From positions 1-64,000 of the forward strand of contig NZ_JACDXX010000005.1 in assembly GCF_020539525.1 (NCBI RefSeq): a DNA stretch of 64,000 nt, written 5' to 3'. A program made the translations under genes and the position numbers. Shown one piece after another: positions 26,346-36,400 of the stretch. How positions within the stretch are numbered: the first letter of the stretch is position 1; each line of letters opens with the position of its first letter. Under the pieces are notes generated by a model. The model was not told the DNA's origin. It did no database searches and was given only the letters and a program-made list of their open reading frames with translations. The stretch comes from Pseudogemmobacter faecipullorum. Its GTDB lineage: Bacteria > Pseudomonadota > Alphaproteobacteria > Rhodobacterales > Rhodobacteraceae.

Positions 26346-29300
26346 TTATTTTGCCTTCACCTGGGCCGCCAGATCGCGGGCAATGGCAAAGGCACCGCGG
26401 ATCCGCTCGGCCTCGGTCTTCATCTCACCCAGCAGCACGATCTTATTGCCCTGCACTTTCGCCGCCGGGCCCTGAGCTTTCAGGAATTCGACCAGACCCG
26501 CCGGATTGGCGAATTTATCGTTATGGAAGGTGAGGGTCGCGCCTTTCGGCCCGGCATCAAGGCGGTTGATCCCGGCACGTTTTGCCATGGCCTTGATCCG
26601 CACGATCAGCATCAGAGTATTGACCTCTTTCGGCAGCGGGCCGAAGCGGTCGATCATCTCGGCGGCAAAGCCCTCAAGCTCGACCTTGGTGCTCAGGCCT
26701 GAGAGACGGCGATAGAGGCCAAGGCGCAGATCGAGATCGGGGATATATTCCTCGGGGATCATCACCGGCACGCCAAGATTGAGCTGCGGCGACCAGTCAT
26801 CCGAGATCGTCGAGAGCCCGTCAATCTCGCCCGATTTGATCCTGGCAATCGTCTCTTCCAGCATATGCTGGTAAAGCTCATAGCCCACTTCACGGATATG
26901 GCCGGATTGTTCCTCGCCCAGCAGATTGCCGGCACCACGCAGATCGAGGTCATGGCTGGCAAGATTGAAGCCCGCACCAAGACTGTCGAAAGAGGCGAGC
27001 AGTTTCAGACGTTTCTGCGCCTGGGGCGTCAGCGGCACCCGCGGCTTCGTGGTCAGATAGCAATAGGCCCGGGTCTTGGAACGCCCGACCCGGCCGCGGA
27101 TCTGATAGAGCTGCGAGAGGCCGAACATATCGGCACGGTGCACGATCATCGTATTGGCGGTCGGAATATCCAGCCCGCTTTCAACGATGGTGGTGGCGAC
27201 CAGCACGTCAAAGCGCCCGTCGTAGAACTGGTTCATCCGCTCATCGAGATCGCCCGCCGCCAGCTGGCCATGGGCGATGACATAGGAAATCTCGGGGCAA
27301 TGGGTTTTGAGGAATTCCTCGATATCGGGCAGATCCGAGACCCGCGGCACGACAAAGAACGACTGGCCGCCCCGGTAGCGCTCGCGCAGCAAAGCCTCTC
27401 GGATCGTCACTGTGTCAAATTCGCTGACATAGGTCCGGATCGCCAGCCGGTCGACCGGCGGGGTGGCAATGATCGACAGATCGCGCACCCCGGTCAGCGA
27501 AAGCTGCAAAGTGCGCGGGATCGGGGTCGCGGTCAGGGTCAGCACATGGACTTCCGAGCGCATCGCCTTCAGCCGCTCTTTATGCGAAACGCCGAAATGC
27601 TGCTCCTCATCGATGATCAGAAGGCCAAGGTTTTTAAAGCTGATCCCCTTGGCCAGCAGCGCATGGGTGCCGACCACGATATCCACCGTGCCGTCGGTCA
27701 GGCCCTTGCGGGTCTCAGCCGCTTCTTTCGCGCTGACAAAGCGTGACAAGGGCCGGACATGCAGCGGGAAGCCGCGGAAACGCTCGGCAAAGCTGCGGTA
27801 ATGCTGACGCGCCAGCAAAGTGGTCGGGCAGATCACCACCACCTGCATCCCGGCCATGGCGGCGACAAAGGCGGCGCGCATCGCCACCTCGGTCTTGCCA
27901 AAGCCGACATCGCCGACGACCAGCCGGTCCATCGGCGAGCCTTTTTCCAGATCGGCCACCACATCGGCAATCGCCGCCAGCTGATCCTCGGTTTCGGGCC
28001 AGGGGAAACGGGCGGCAAAGGCCTCCCATGCCGAATGCTGCGCCTCGAGGATCGGCGCCGAGCGCAAAGCGCGCTCTGCCGCCACCCGCATCAGCTTATC
28101 GGCGATCTCGCGGATCCGTTCTTTCAGCTTGGCCTTCTTGGCCTGCCAGGCCCCGCCGCCGAGACGGTCGAGCAGCCCCTCTTCATGGCCATAGCGCGAC
28201 AAAAGTTCGATATTCTCGACCGGCAGGTAAAGTTTGGCCTGGTCGGCATATTCGATCATCACACAGGCATGTGGCGCGCTGAGCGCGGTGATGGTCTCAA
28301 TCCCCAGATAGCGCCCGATGCCATGTTCGACATGCACCACCAGATCGCCCGGCGACAGGCTGTCGACCTCGCGCAGGAAATTATCAGCCTTCTTGCGGCG
28401 GCGTGGCTTACCGATCAGCCGCTCGCCCAGCACATCCTGCTCCGAGATCACGGCGAGGCCTTTGGCGGTAAAGCCCTCTTCCAGCGCCCAGACCATCTGA
28501 TAAAGCGCGCCCTCGCCTTGCGGCGGCGCCTCGGGCAGATCGCGCAGATCATTCAGCGTCGCAGTGGCGAGGCCCTGATCCTGGAGCAGCCCCTTCAGCC
28601 GCTCCTGCGCCCCTTCCGACCAGGAGGCGAGGACCACATTGTGATGCTTGCGCAGGCTGCGGATGTGATCGGCCAGGGCCTCAAAAAGATTGACCTCTTC
28701 CTGCTGGCGCTCGGGCGCGAAAGAGCGGCCGCGCCGCCCGCCGGCATCGAGCACCCCCGGCCCCGGGCTCTGCGCCAGTGGCGAAAGACGGATCTGACGC
28801 CGCCCCTCCAGCGCCGCATTCCAGGCCTTTTCATCGAGGTAAAGCCCATGCGGATCGACTGGCTTATAGACCGTATCCATTTTGGCCCGCGCCGCATTGG
28901 CATCATTGCGGGCATCATAGGCATCCTCGACCGCTTCCCAGCGGGCGATCTGCATCACCGGCACCTGGTCGTCGAGCATCACGCTCGCCTCGGGCAGATA
29001 GTCGAAGATCGTCTCCAGCCGCTCATGGAAGAAGGGCAGCCAGTGCTCCATCCCCTGATGTTTGCGCCCCGCGCTCACCGCCTCATAAAGCGGATCGTCG
29101 GCGCCGCCCGCGCCAAAAGCGACACGGTAATTCTGCCGGAACCGGGCGATCGAGGCCTCATCAAGGATTACCTCCGAGACCGGGGCGAATTCCACCGCTT
29201 TCAGCTTTTCAATGGTGCGCTGGCTCTGGGCGTCAAAGCGGCGCGCGCCATCGAGCTGATCGCCAAAGAAATCCAGCCGGATCGGCCCGCCCGGCCCCGG

Positions 29301-29798
29301 CGGCCAGATATCGACAATGCCGCCGCGAATGGCGTAATCGCCCGGCTCGGCCACGGTTGAGGCCGGGGTAAAGCCCATGCGCACCAGAAAGTCGCGCAGA
29401 TGTTTTTCATCGACGAAATCGCCGACCGCCGCGCGGAAGCTGGAGGCACGCACCAGGGATTTGGCAGGCAGCAGCTGGCTGGCGGCATTCAGCGTGGTTG
29501 AAAGGACAAAATTCCCCTTCAGACCCTCAGCCAGGGCGGCGAGGGTAGCCATCCGCCGCGCCGCGGTCTCGGGATTGGGCGAGCTGCGGTCATAGGGCAG
29601 ACAATCCCAGGCCGGCAGCTGCAGCACCGGCACATCGGGGGCAAAGGCCGCCAGCGCCGCGCGCATATTCTCGGCCCGCTTGTCATCACGCGCGACATGG
29701 ATCACCGGCCGGGAAGCGCGTTTCAGCTCACGCGCGATCAGCTGACCGTCATAGCCCTCAGGCGCGCCGCCAAGAATAATTTTTTTCTGTTCTGTCAT
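26346..29798 (-). CDS. mfd: Transcription-repair coupling factor Mfd
   Basis: 1150 aa from ATG 29798 (MTEQKKIILGG). Mfd removes stalled RNA polymerase from damaged DNA and recruits UvrA. N-terminal UvrB-like region (~1-330), the RNA-polymerase-interacting domain (~470-540; GDLVVHVEHGIGRY), then the RecG-like helicase: Walker A GDVGFGKTEVAM (~625), DEEQHFGV (~730), and motif VI RGRVGRS (~890). The TRCF C-terminal domain follows. No good Shine-Dalgarno is seen, but the start lies 4 bp after the stop of a small membrane-protein gene, so translation is likely coupled. Confidence 0.97.
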   Translation of the reverse strand: MTEQKKIILGGAPEGYDGQLIARELKRASRPVIHVARDDKRAENMRAALAAFAPDVPVLQLPAWDCLPYDRSSPNPETAARRMATLAALAEGLKGNFVLSTTLNAASQLLPAKSLVRASSFRAAVGDFVDEKHLRDFLVRMGFTPASTVAEPGDYAIRGGIVDIWPPGPGGPIRLDFFGDQLDGARRFDAQSQRTIEKLKAVEFAPVSEVILDEASIARFRQNYRVAFGAGGADDPLYEAVSAGRKHQGMEHWLPFFHERLETIFDYLPEASVMLDDQVPVMQIARWEAVEDAYDARNDANAARAKMDTVYKPVDPHGLYLDEKAWNAALEGRRQIRLSPLAQSPGPGVLDAGGRRGRSFAPERQQEEVNLFEALADHIRSLRKHHNVVLASWSEGAQERLKGLLQDQGLATATLNDLRDLPEAPPQGEGALYQMVWALEEGFTAKGLAVISEQDVLGERLIGKPRRRKKADNFLREVDSLSPGDLVVHVEHGIGRYLGIETITALSAPHACVMIEYADQAKLYLPVENIELLSRYGHEEGLLDRLGGGAWQAKKAKLKERIREIADKLMRVAAERALRSAPILEAQHSAWEAFAARFPWPETEDQLAAIADVVADLEKGSPMDRLVVGDVGFGKTEVAMRAAFVAAMAGMQVVVICPTTLLARQHYRSFAERFRGFPLHVRPLSRFVSAKEAAETRKGLTDGTVDIVVGTHALLAKGISFKNLGLLIIDEEQHFGVSHKERLKAMRSEVHVLTLTATPIPRTLQLSLTGVRDLSIIATPPVDRLAIRTYVSEFDTVTIREALLRERYRGGQSFFVVPRVSDLPDIEEFLKTHCPEISYVIAHGQLAAGDLDERMNQFYDGRFDVLVATTIVESGLDIPTANTMIVHRADMFGLSQLYQIRGRVGRSKTRAYCYLTTKPRVPLTPQAQKRLKLLASFDSLGAGFNLASHDLDLRGAGNLLGEEQSGHIREVGYELYQHMLEETIARIKSGEIDGLSTISDDWSPQLNLGVPVMIPEEYIPDLDLRLGLYRRLSGLSTKVELEGFAAEMIDRFGPLPKEVNTLMLIVRIKAMAKRAGINRLDAGPKGATLTFHNDKFANPAGLVEFLKAQGPAAKVQGNKIVLLGEMKTEAERIRGAFAIARDLAAQVKAK

Positions 29799-29802
29799 GC
29801 AC

Positions 29803-30351
29803 TTAATACAGGATTGAGTGGCTGAGGTTGCGCCACATGCCAAACATGGCCGTCACCAGGATTGCGAACATACCGATAACCTGAACCTTGCGCCGCAGCC
29901 AGAGCAGGCCGTTGCAGAGCCGTGTATCGCAAAGCGGACCTTGCTCCTGCGATCCGCCCCGCTCCGCCTCGATCACCAGAGCCAGCCGCAGCGTCAGCCA
30001 GCCCACCGGCAGGAACCAGATGGTCAGCAAAAACAGCGCCTGGGCGAATTCGACCCAATAGTAAAAGCTGAGCACGGCAAGGCCGGTGAAGAAGAAGCTC
30101 AGGAAGAAGAACATCGGCACAGCAGCGGTGCGGCTGATCTGCAGAAAGCGGCGGCTGTTTATCTCTGCCACCTGCCCCAGATCCGCAAGCGCCACCCCGC
30201 CCTCACGCTTTGCGCGCATGATCATATCAAAGGGGATGCCCAGCACCCAATGGCTGGAGCAGGACCAGATCACCGCCAGCATGATCCAGTACCACAGATT
30301 TGAGAAAGACCGCAGATCGATCACCTCAGTGAGGATTTTATACAGCTCCAC
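29803..30351 (-). CDS. Small multi-spanning membrane protein upstream of mfd
   Basis: 182 aa from a GTG start at 30351 (VELYKILTEVIDLRSF). A longer reading to 30537 adds a low-complexity N-terminus that does not look like protein. About four membrane helices (~20-38, 80-105, 108-130, 155-175). The block VIDLRSFSNLWYW and SHWVLGIPFDM recalls Rhodobacterales proteins named 'component of SufBCD complex' in databases; I recall this name but cannot check it, and the motifs give no biochemical proof. It is coupled to mfd. Confidence 0.65.
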   Translation of the reverse strand: MELYKILTEVIDLRSFSNLWYWIMLAVIWSCSSHWVLGIPFDMIMRAKREGGVALADLGQVAEINSRRFLQISRTAAVPMFFFLSFFFTGLAVLSFYYWVEFAQALFLLTIWFLPVGWLTLRLALVIEAERGGSQEQGPLCDTRLCNGLLWLRRKVQVIGMFAILVTAMFGMWRNLSHSILY

Positions 30352-30435
30352 CCGGCAAAGCCCTTTCCCTGGCAGGCTGCGCGTTTCATCGCGGCAATGG
30401 CCTGGCGTCTGTATGTCACGGTCGTCCGCGCTTGA

Positions 30436-31554
<1,119 letters not shown>

Positions 31555-31735
31555 GGGCGGCAGCTGACCGGGCCCAGGGGGAGCAGGCCTGGGGCGTGGG
31601 CGCGAGGAGCGGTTGCGGATCTTCGCTACCCCGGGCGCTTCGCTGCGCGAGGCGGATGACAAAACCCGTCCCGCGCGCTAAAACTGAGGTGAAAAGGGTC
31701 TTCAGAACCCTGTTTGCAGGCAAAAGGGCAGTCAG

Positions 31736-32293
31736 ATGGACAAAATTTCCCGACGCACCATGCTCGCGGGCGCAGGATCGGCAGCTTTGCTGACCGCAGC
31801 CTGTGGCAATGGGGTTGGCTCGAACGGCGCACATCAGATCGATATTCGCGTCGATGCCACCCAGAACTATCTGTTCAACCGCTATCCCGGCACCCGGGAT
31901 CTGGCCTCGCGGGCCAGCGGCGTGCTCTATATGCCGCTGATGACCGAGGCCGGGCTGATCTGGGGCGGCGCTTTCGGCCGGGGCGCTTTGCGCATCCAGG
32001 GCGTGACCGTCGATTATTACTCCGCGACCAAGGCCAGCATCGGCCTGCAGGTCGGCGCCCAGCAATATGCCCATGCTCTCTTCTATATGACCCCGACCGC
32101 GCTGGAGGAATTCCGCCGCGCCACCGGCTGGGCCGCCGCCGCCGATCTGCGCTATGCGACGCCGGAGGAAGGCGCGACCATCGGCAAGGCCACCACCGAG
32201 ATGGATCCGGTGATTGCTCTGGTCTTTGGGCAGCAGGGTCTGATCGCCGGGGCGACGCTTTCGGGCGTCAAATATACCCGCATCATTCCCTGA
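31736..32293 (+). CDS. SYLF (Ysc84-like) domain lipoprotein
   Basis: 185 aa. The N-terminus SRRTMLAGAGSAALLTAAC is Tat-like (twin Arg) with a lipobox ending at Cys23, so a lipidated envelope protein is expected. The rest fits the SYLF/Ysc84 lipid-binding domain: AGVLYMP-type start (ASGVLYMPLM), GGAFGRGALRIQ, VGAQQYAHALFYMT and a C-terminal GLIAGATLSGVKYTRI. SYLF proteins bind phosphoinositides in eukaryotes; the bacterial role is unknown. It is followed 13 bp later by a DedA gene. Confidence 0.8.
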   Translation: MDKISRRTMLAGAGSAALLTAACGNGVGSNGAHQIDIRVDATQNYLFNRYPGTRDLASRASGVLYMPLMTEAGLIWGGAFGRGALRIQGVTVDYYSATKASIGLQVGAQQYAHALFYMTPTALEEFRRATGWAAAADLRYATPEEGATIGKATTEMDPVIALVFGQQGLIAGATLSGVKYTRIIP

Positions 32294-32306
32294 TGCGGCG
32301 GCGGTG

Positions 32307-32879
32307 ATGTCGCTCAGCGCTTTTATCGCGCAATGGGGCATCGCCGCGGTGTTTCTCGGCTGTTTTTTTGAGGGCGAAACCGCCGCCATCCTCGGCGGCG
32401 TGATCGCGCATCGCGGCCTGACCGGCTGGGGTGAAACGGCGCTCGCGGCTTTTCTTGGCGCACTGCTGGCCGATCAGCTGTGGTTTTTGCTGGCCCGTGC
32501 GCTGCCCGCCGAAAGCCGGGCCGGACGCTGGCTGAAGGCGCGCAGCCAGTCCGGCACCGGCAGTGCGCTGTTTCGCCGGCTGGAGCAGAACCATATCGCT
32601 CTGACCCTGGCCTTTCGCTTCATCCCCGGCACCCGGATCCTTGGCCCGCTGGCGCTGGGGCGCAGCTCGATGTCCTGGCCCGGCTATAGTTTGTGGAACA
32701 GCCTGTCCTGTCTGGTCTGGGCGGTGCTTTTTACCGGGCTGGGCTATCATTTCGGTCAGGCGGCCGAAGCGGGCTTAGGCCGCCTGCACGAGGTGCATTT
32801 CCTCGGGTTGCTGCTGGTGGTCGCGCTGGCCGGGCTGATCCTCGCCCGGCTGTGCCACCACCTGCTGCACCGGCGCTGA
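32307..32879 (+). CDS. DedA-family (VTT domain) inner membrane protein
   Basis: 190 aa from ATG 32307; a GTG one codon earlier is also possible. DedA proteins are needed for envelope integrity, and some flip undecaprenyl phosphate or phospholipids. The family core is visible: FFEGETAAILGGVIAHRG (~21-38), the G-x-x-x-x-D helix GALLADQLWF, and the reentrant RFIPGTRILGPLALG (~102-116) with the functionally important Arg residues. About five hydrophobic segments. It is likely co-transcribed with the SYLF lipoprotein. Confidence 0.9.
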   Translation: MSLSAFIAQWGIAAVFLGCFFEGETAAILGGVIAHRGLTGWGETALAAFLGALLADQLWFLLARALPAESRAGRWLKARSQSGTGSALFRRLEQNHIALTLAFRFIPGTRILGPLALGRSSMSWPGYSLWNSLSCLVWAVLFTGLGYHFGQAAEAGLGRLHEVHFLGLLLVVALAGLILARLCHHLLHRR

Positions 32880-32882
32880 GGA

Positions 32883-33758
32883 TCAGCTTTTCGGCCGCGC
32901 CAGGCGGCGGATCAGCGAGGAGGTGTCATGCCGCCCGCCACCCATGCCCTGGACATCTTTATAGAACTGATCGACCAGCGCGGTGACCGGCAGGCTGGCC
33001 CCGATCTCATCGGCGGTTTCCAGACAGATTTTCAGATCCTTGCGCATCCAGTCGACGGCAAAACCATAATCGAACCGGCCTTCCAGCATGGTTTTATGGC
33101 GGTTCACCATCTGCCAGGAGCCCGCCGCCCCCTGGGAAATCACCTCGACCACCGCCTCGCCATCGAGGCCTGCCTGCTCGCCAAAGGCCAGAGCCTCGGA
33201 CAGGCCCTGAACCAGGCCCGCGATACAGATCTGGTTCATCATCTTGGCCAGCTGACCCGCTCCGCTGTCGCCAATGCGGCGGCAGATCCGCGCATAGGCC
33301 TCAATCACCGGCTCGGCCCGGGCGTAATCCGCCGCATCCCCGCCGCACATCACCGAGAGAATGCCATTCTCGGCCCCGGCCTGGCCGCCCGAAACCGGCG
33401 CATCGACAAAGCCCCGGCCCGAGTTTTTCAGAATGTCCGCCAGCTCGCGCGTCACTTTCGCCGAAACCGTGGTGTGATCGACAAAGAGCGCGCCCTGCCC
33501 GAGCCCGGCAAAAGCGCCCTGCTCGCCAAGGCAGACCTCGCGCAGATCCTCATCATTGCCAACGCAGGCCATGACGAATTCCTGGCCCGCCGCCGCCTCA
33601 CGCGCGCTGGCGGCGATGCGGCCGGTGAATTTTTTCGCCCAGGCCTCAGCCCGGGCCGGGCTGCGGTTCCAGACCGTGACCTCATGCCCCCTGGCGGCCA
33701 GATGCCCGGCCATCGGAAAACCCATGACCCCAAGCCCAAGAAATGCCACTCTGGCCAT
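32883..33758 (-). CDS. Beta-hydroxyacid dehydrogenase (3-hydroxyisobutyrate dehydrogenase family)
   Basis: 291 aa. The NAD(P) motif is GLGVMGFPMAGHL (8-20), the substrate loop is VDAPVSGGQAGAENG (~117-131), and the catalytic Lys sits in GAGQLAKMMNQI (~165-176). The family covers 3-hydroxyisobutyrate, tartronate-semialdehyde and related dehydrogenases; the sequence alone does not choose among them. WNRSPARAE after the Rossmann motif suggests NADP preference (Arg in place of the NAD acidic residue). It is divergent from the penicillin acylase gene and convergent with dedA, whose stop is 4 bp away. Confidence 0.88.
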   Translation of the reverse strand: MARVAFLGLGVMGFPMAGHLAARGHEVTVWNRSPARAEAWAKKFTGRIAASAREAAAGQEFVMACVGNDEDLREVCLGEQGAFAGLGQGALFVDHTTVSAKVTRELADILKNSGRGFVDAPVSGGQAGAENGILSVMCGGDAADYARAEPVIEAYARICRRIGDSGAGQLAKMMNQICIAGLVQGLSEALAFGEQAGLDGEAVVEVISQGAAGSWQMVNRHKTMLEGRFDYGFAVDWMRKDLKICLETADEIGASLPVTALVDQFYKDVQGMGGGRHDTSSLIRRLARPKS

Positions 33759-33852
33759 CTGCTGATCCCTTCGCTCTTACCGGCGTGAATTGCCCTTCAA
33801 TACCGGATGGACTAGGAACCAGAACCATTGCGGACGTCAAGGACAGGCCCGA

Positions 33853-36327
33853 ATGCTAACGCTTTTTCGCTGGATGTTGCGGATCACTCTGCTGTGCCTC
33901 GCCATAGCGCTGCTGCTGCTCACCATCAGCTACTGGTTCCTGTCGCGTTCGCTGGTCGATTATGACGAAGATTTCACCCTGAACGGCATCTCCGCCCCGG
34001 TCGAGGTGGTGCGCAACAGTGACTCGGTGCCGCATATTTTCGGCAGCACCGATACTGACAGCTGGTTCGCGCTGGGATTTGTCCATGCCCAGGACCGGCT
34101 CTGGCAGATGACCATGCTGCGCCGCACCGCCCAGGGGCGGCTCTCTGAGATTTTCGGCCCGCGCACCCTCGCCGTCGATGAGCTGGCGCGCCGCCTTGAT
34201 CTTTATAACCTGGCGCTGGAATCGGTGAAGGCGCAGGATGACAGCACCCGCAGCGCGCTCGAGGCCTATTCCGCCGGGGTGAATGCCTGGATCCATGAGG
34301 TGAATAATGGTGCGCGCGGCCGCGGCGCGCCGGAATTCTGGCTGTTTGAGCCCGAGATCGCCACCTGGGCCCCGGCCGACAGCATTGCCATTCTGAAACT
34401 GATGGCGCTGCAGCTGTCGGGCCAGGCGCAGAATGAGGTTCTGCGCGCCCGGCTGTCGCTGGCTTTGCCGCCCGGGCGTCTGGGTGATATCCTGCCGGAG
34501 GACAGCTCAAAAGCCATTACCTCACCCGAATATGCAGCACTGGTGCCGGGCGCAGATCCGGGCAACCGGCCGCTGAATTTTGCCCTCGGCCCCTTGTCGC
34601 CTTTGCAGGAGCCTGCCCTCGCGGGGGCCTCCAATGCCTGGGCGGCGATGGCCGAGCGCTCGGCCGCGGGCGGCGCGCTGCTGGCCAATGATCCGCATCT
34701 GGGCTTTAGCGCGCCGACTTTATGGTATCTGGCGCGGGTCGAGCTGCGCTCGGGCGGGGTGATCGGTGCCACCATTCCGGGCGTGCCTGCGGTGCTGATC
34801 GGGCGCAGTGATCAGCTGGGCTGGGGCCTGACCACCGCCTATCTCGATGATCAGGATCTGGTGATCGAGAAGCTGAACCCGAAAAACCATGAGGAATATC
34901 TGCTGCCCGATGGCAGCTATGCCCGGTTCCAGACCCGCCAGACCGTGGTACGGGTTAAGGATCAGCAACCGCTGACCCTGACTTTGCGCTGGTCGCGCAA
35001 CGGGCCGGTGCTCTCGGGCAAGCAATATGATCTCGAAACCGTCACCCCCTCCGGCCATGTTGCGGCTTTGTCCTGGACCGCGCTCTCGCCGGCTGACACC
35101 TCGATCTCGGCGGCGATGAAGCTGATGCAGGCCTCAAGCGTGGCCGAGGGCATCGAGGCCGGGCGCGGCTATATGGCCCCGGCGCAAAATCTGATGCTGG
35201 CCGGCCCCGATGGCATTGCCATGCAGCTGATCGGCGCCATGCCGGCCCGCGATCCGGCCCATCCCTCGCAGGGACGCCTGCCCTCGCCCGGCTGGAACCT
35301 GGCCACCGGCTTTCGCGGCATGTTTCCCTATGAGGAGAACCCGCGCTTCCTCAATCCGGAAGAAGGCCTGCTGGGCAATACCAATAACAAGACCACCGAC
35401 CGCCCCTTCCCGCATCATGTCAGCTTCACCTGGGGCGATACCCAGCGCATCAAGGCCTGGCTGGCGCTGATCGAAAGCCGCGAGGTCCATACCCGCGAAA
35501 GCTTTATGGAGGCGCAGCTTGATACGATGAACCCGACGGCGCGGCTCTTGCTGCCGCTGATCGGGGCCGACCTGTGGTTCACCGGCGAGGCGGCGGCCGA
35601 GGGCACGCCCGAACATTTCCGGCAGCGCGCCCTGGCGCTGCTCGCCGCCTGGAATGGCGAGATGAACGAGCATATGCCCGAGCCGCTGATTGCCGAGGCC
35701 TGGCTGCGCGAGCTGATGGACCGGCTGATCCGCGATGAGCTGGGGCCGCTGGCCGATCACTTCAGCCGTCCCGATCCGGTGTTTATCGAACGGGTCTACC
35801 GCGATGTGAACGGCGCCTCGAAATGGTGCGATATCGTGCAATCGGCCCCGGTCGAGACCTGCACCGATATTGCGCGCATGGCCCTGGATGAGGCGCTGAT
35901 CCGGCTGGCGGAAAGCCGCGGGCCGAATATCGAATCCTGGCGCTGGGGCGATGCGCATCAGGCGACGCATGACCATCCGGTGCTGGGCGAGGTGCCCTTG
36001 CTGAAATGGTTCGTCAATATCCGCCAGTCGACCTCGGGCGGCGATGATACGCTGATGCGCGGCCGCACCAAAGGCAGCGGGCCGAACCCCTTCCTCAATG
36101 TCCATGGCGCGGGCTATCGCGGCGTCTATGATTTTGCAGATCCTGACAGTTCGGTCTTCATCACCGCCACCGGCCAGTCCGGCCATCCTCTGTCGCGCCA
36201 TTATGACGATCTGGGCGAGCTGTGGCGGCGGGGCGAATATATTCCGATGAGCCTTGACCCTGAGCTGGCCCATGCCGGACCCGCCGGGATCATGATGCTG
36301 ACCCCGGCTGAGCCGGAACAGCCATAA
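33853..36327 (+). CDS. Penicillin acylase family Ntn-hydrolase
   Basis: 824 aa from ATG 33853 with AGGACAGG upstream. An N-terminal hydrophobic helix (~9-30) is a signal anchor or signal peptide, so it acts at or beyond the inner membrane. DSVPHIFGSTDTDSWFALGFVHAQDRLWQM is the family start (split here by position: ~61-90). The autocatalytic cleavage site and nucleophile is Ser260 in AGASNAWAA, separating alpha and beta chains. Members hydrolyse amides, including beta-lactam side chains and acyl-homoserine lactones; the substrate here is unknown. A strong terminator follows. Confidence 0.92.
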   Translation: MLTLFRWMLRITLLCLAIALLLLTISYWFLSRSLVDYDEDFTLNGISAPVEVVRNSDSVPHIFGSTDTDSWFALGFVHAQDRLWQMTMLRRTAQGRLSEIFGPRTLAVDELARRLDLYNLALESVKAQDDSTRSALEAYSAGVNAWIHEVNNGARGRGAPEFWLFEPEIATWAPADSIAILKLMALQLSGQAQNEVLRARLSLALPPGRLGDILPEDSSKAITSPEYAALVPGADPGNRPLNFALGPLSPLQEPALAGASNAWAAMAERSAAGGALLANDPHLGFSAPTLWYLARVELRSGGVIGATIPGVPAVLIGRSDQLGWGLTTAYLDDQDLVIEKLNPKNHEEYLLPDGSYARFQTRQTVVRVKDQQPLTLTLRWSRNGPVLSGKQYDLETVTPSGHVAALSWTALSPADTSISAAMKLMQASSVAEGIEAGRGYMAPAQNLMLAGPDGIAMQLIGAMPARDPAHPSQGRLPSPGWNLATGFRGMFPYEENPRFLNPEEGLLGNTNNKTTDRPFPHHVSFTWGDTQRIKAWLALIESREVHTRESFMEAQLDTMNPTARLLLPLIGADLWFTGEAAAEGTPEHFRQRALALLAAWNGEMNEHMPEPLIAEAWLRELMDRLIRDELGPLADHFSRPDPVFIERVYRDVNGASKWCDIVQSAPVETCTDIARMALDEALIRLAESRGPNIESWRWGDAHQATHDHPVLGEVPLLKWFVNIRQSTSGGDDTLMRGRTKGSGPNPFLNVHGAGYRGVYDFADPDSSVFITATGQSGHPLSRHYDDLGELWRRGEYIPMSLDPELAHAGPAGIMMLTPAEPEQP

Positions 36328-36357
36328 AAAAGGGGCGGAAAACCGCCCCTTTTTTTT
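36326..36357. terminator. Bidirectional terminator after the penicillin acylase gene
   Basis: AAAAAAGGGGCGG / CCGCCCCTTTTTT with an AAAA loop and T-runs in both directions. It overlaps the acylase stop codon and serves hflX on the minus strand. Confidence 0.92.
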
Positions 36358-36400
36358 GTTTTTCAGGGTTTGCCCCCAGGGGTTCCCCAAGGGTTCTGGG

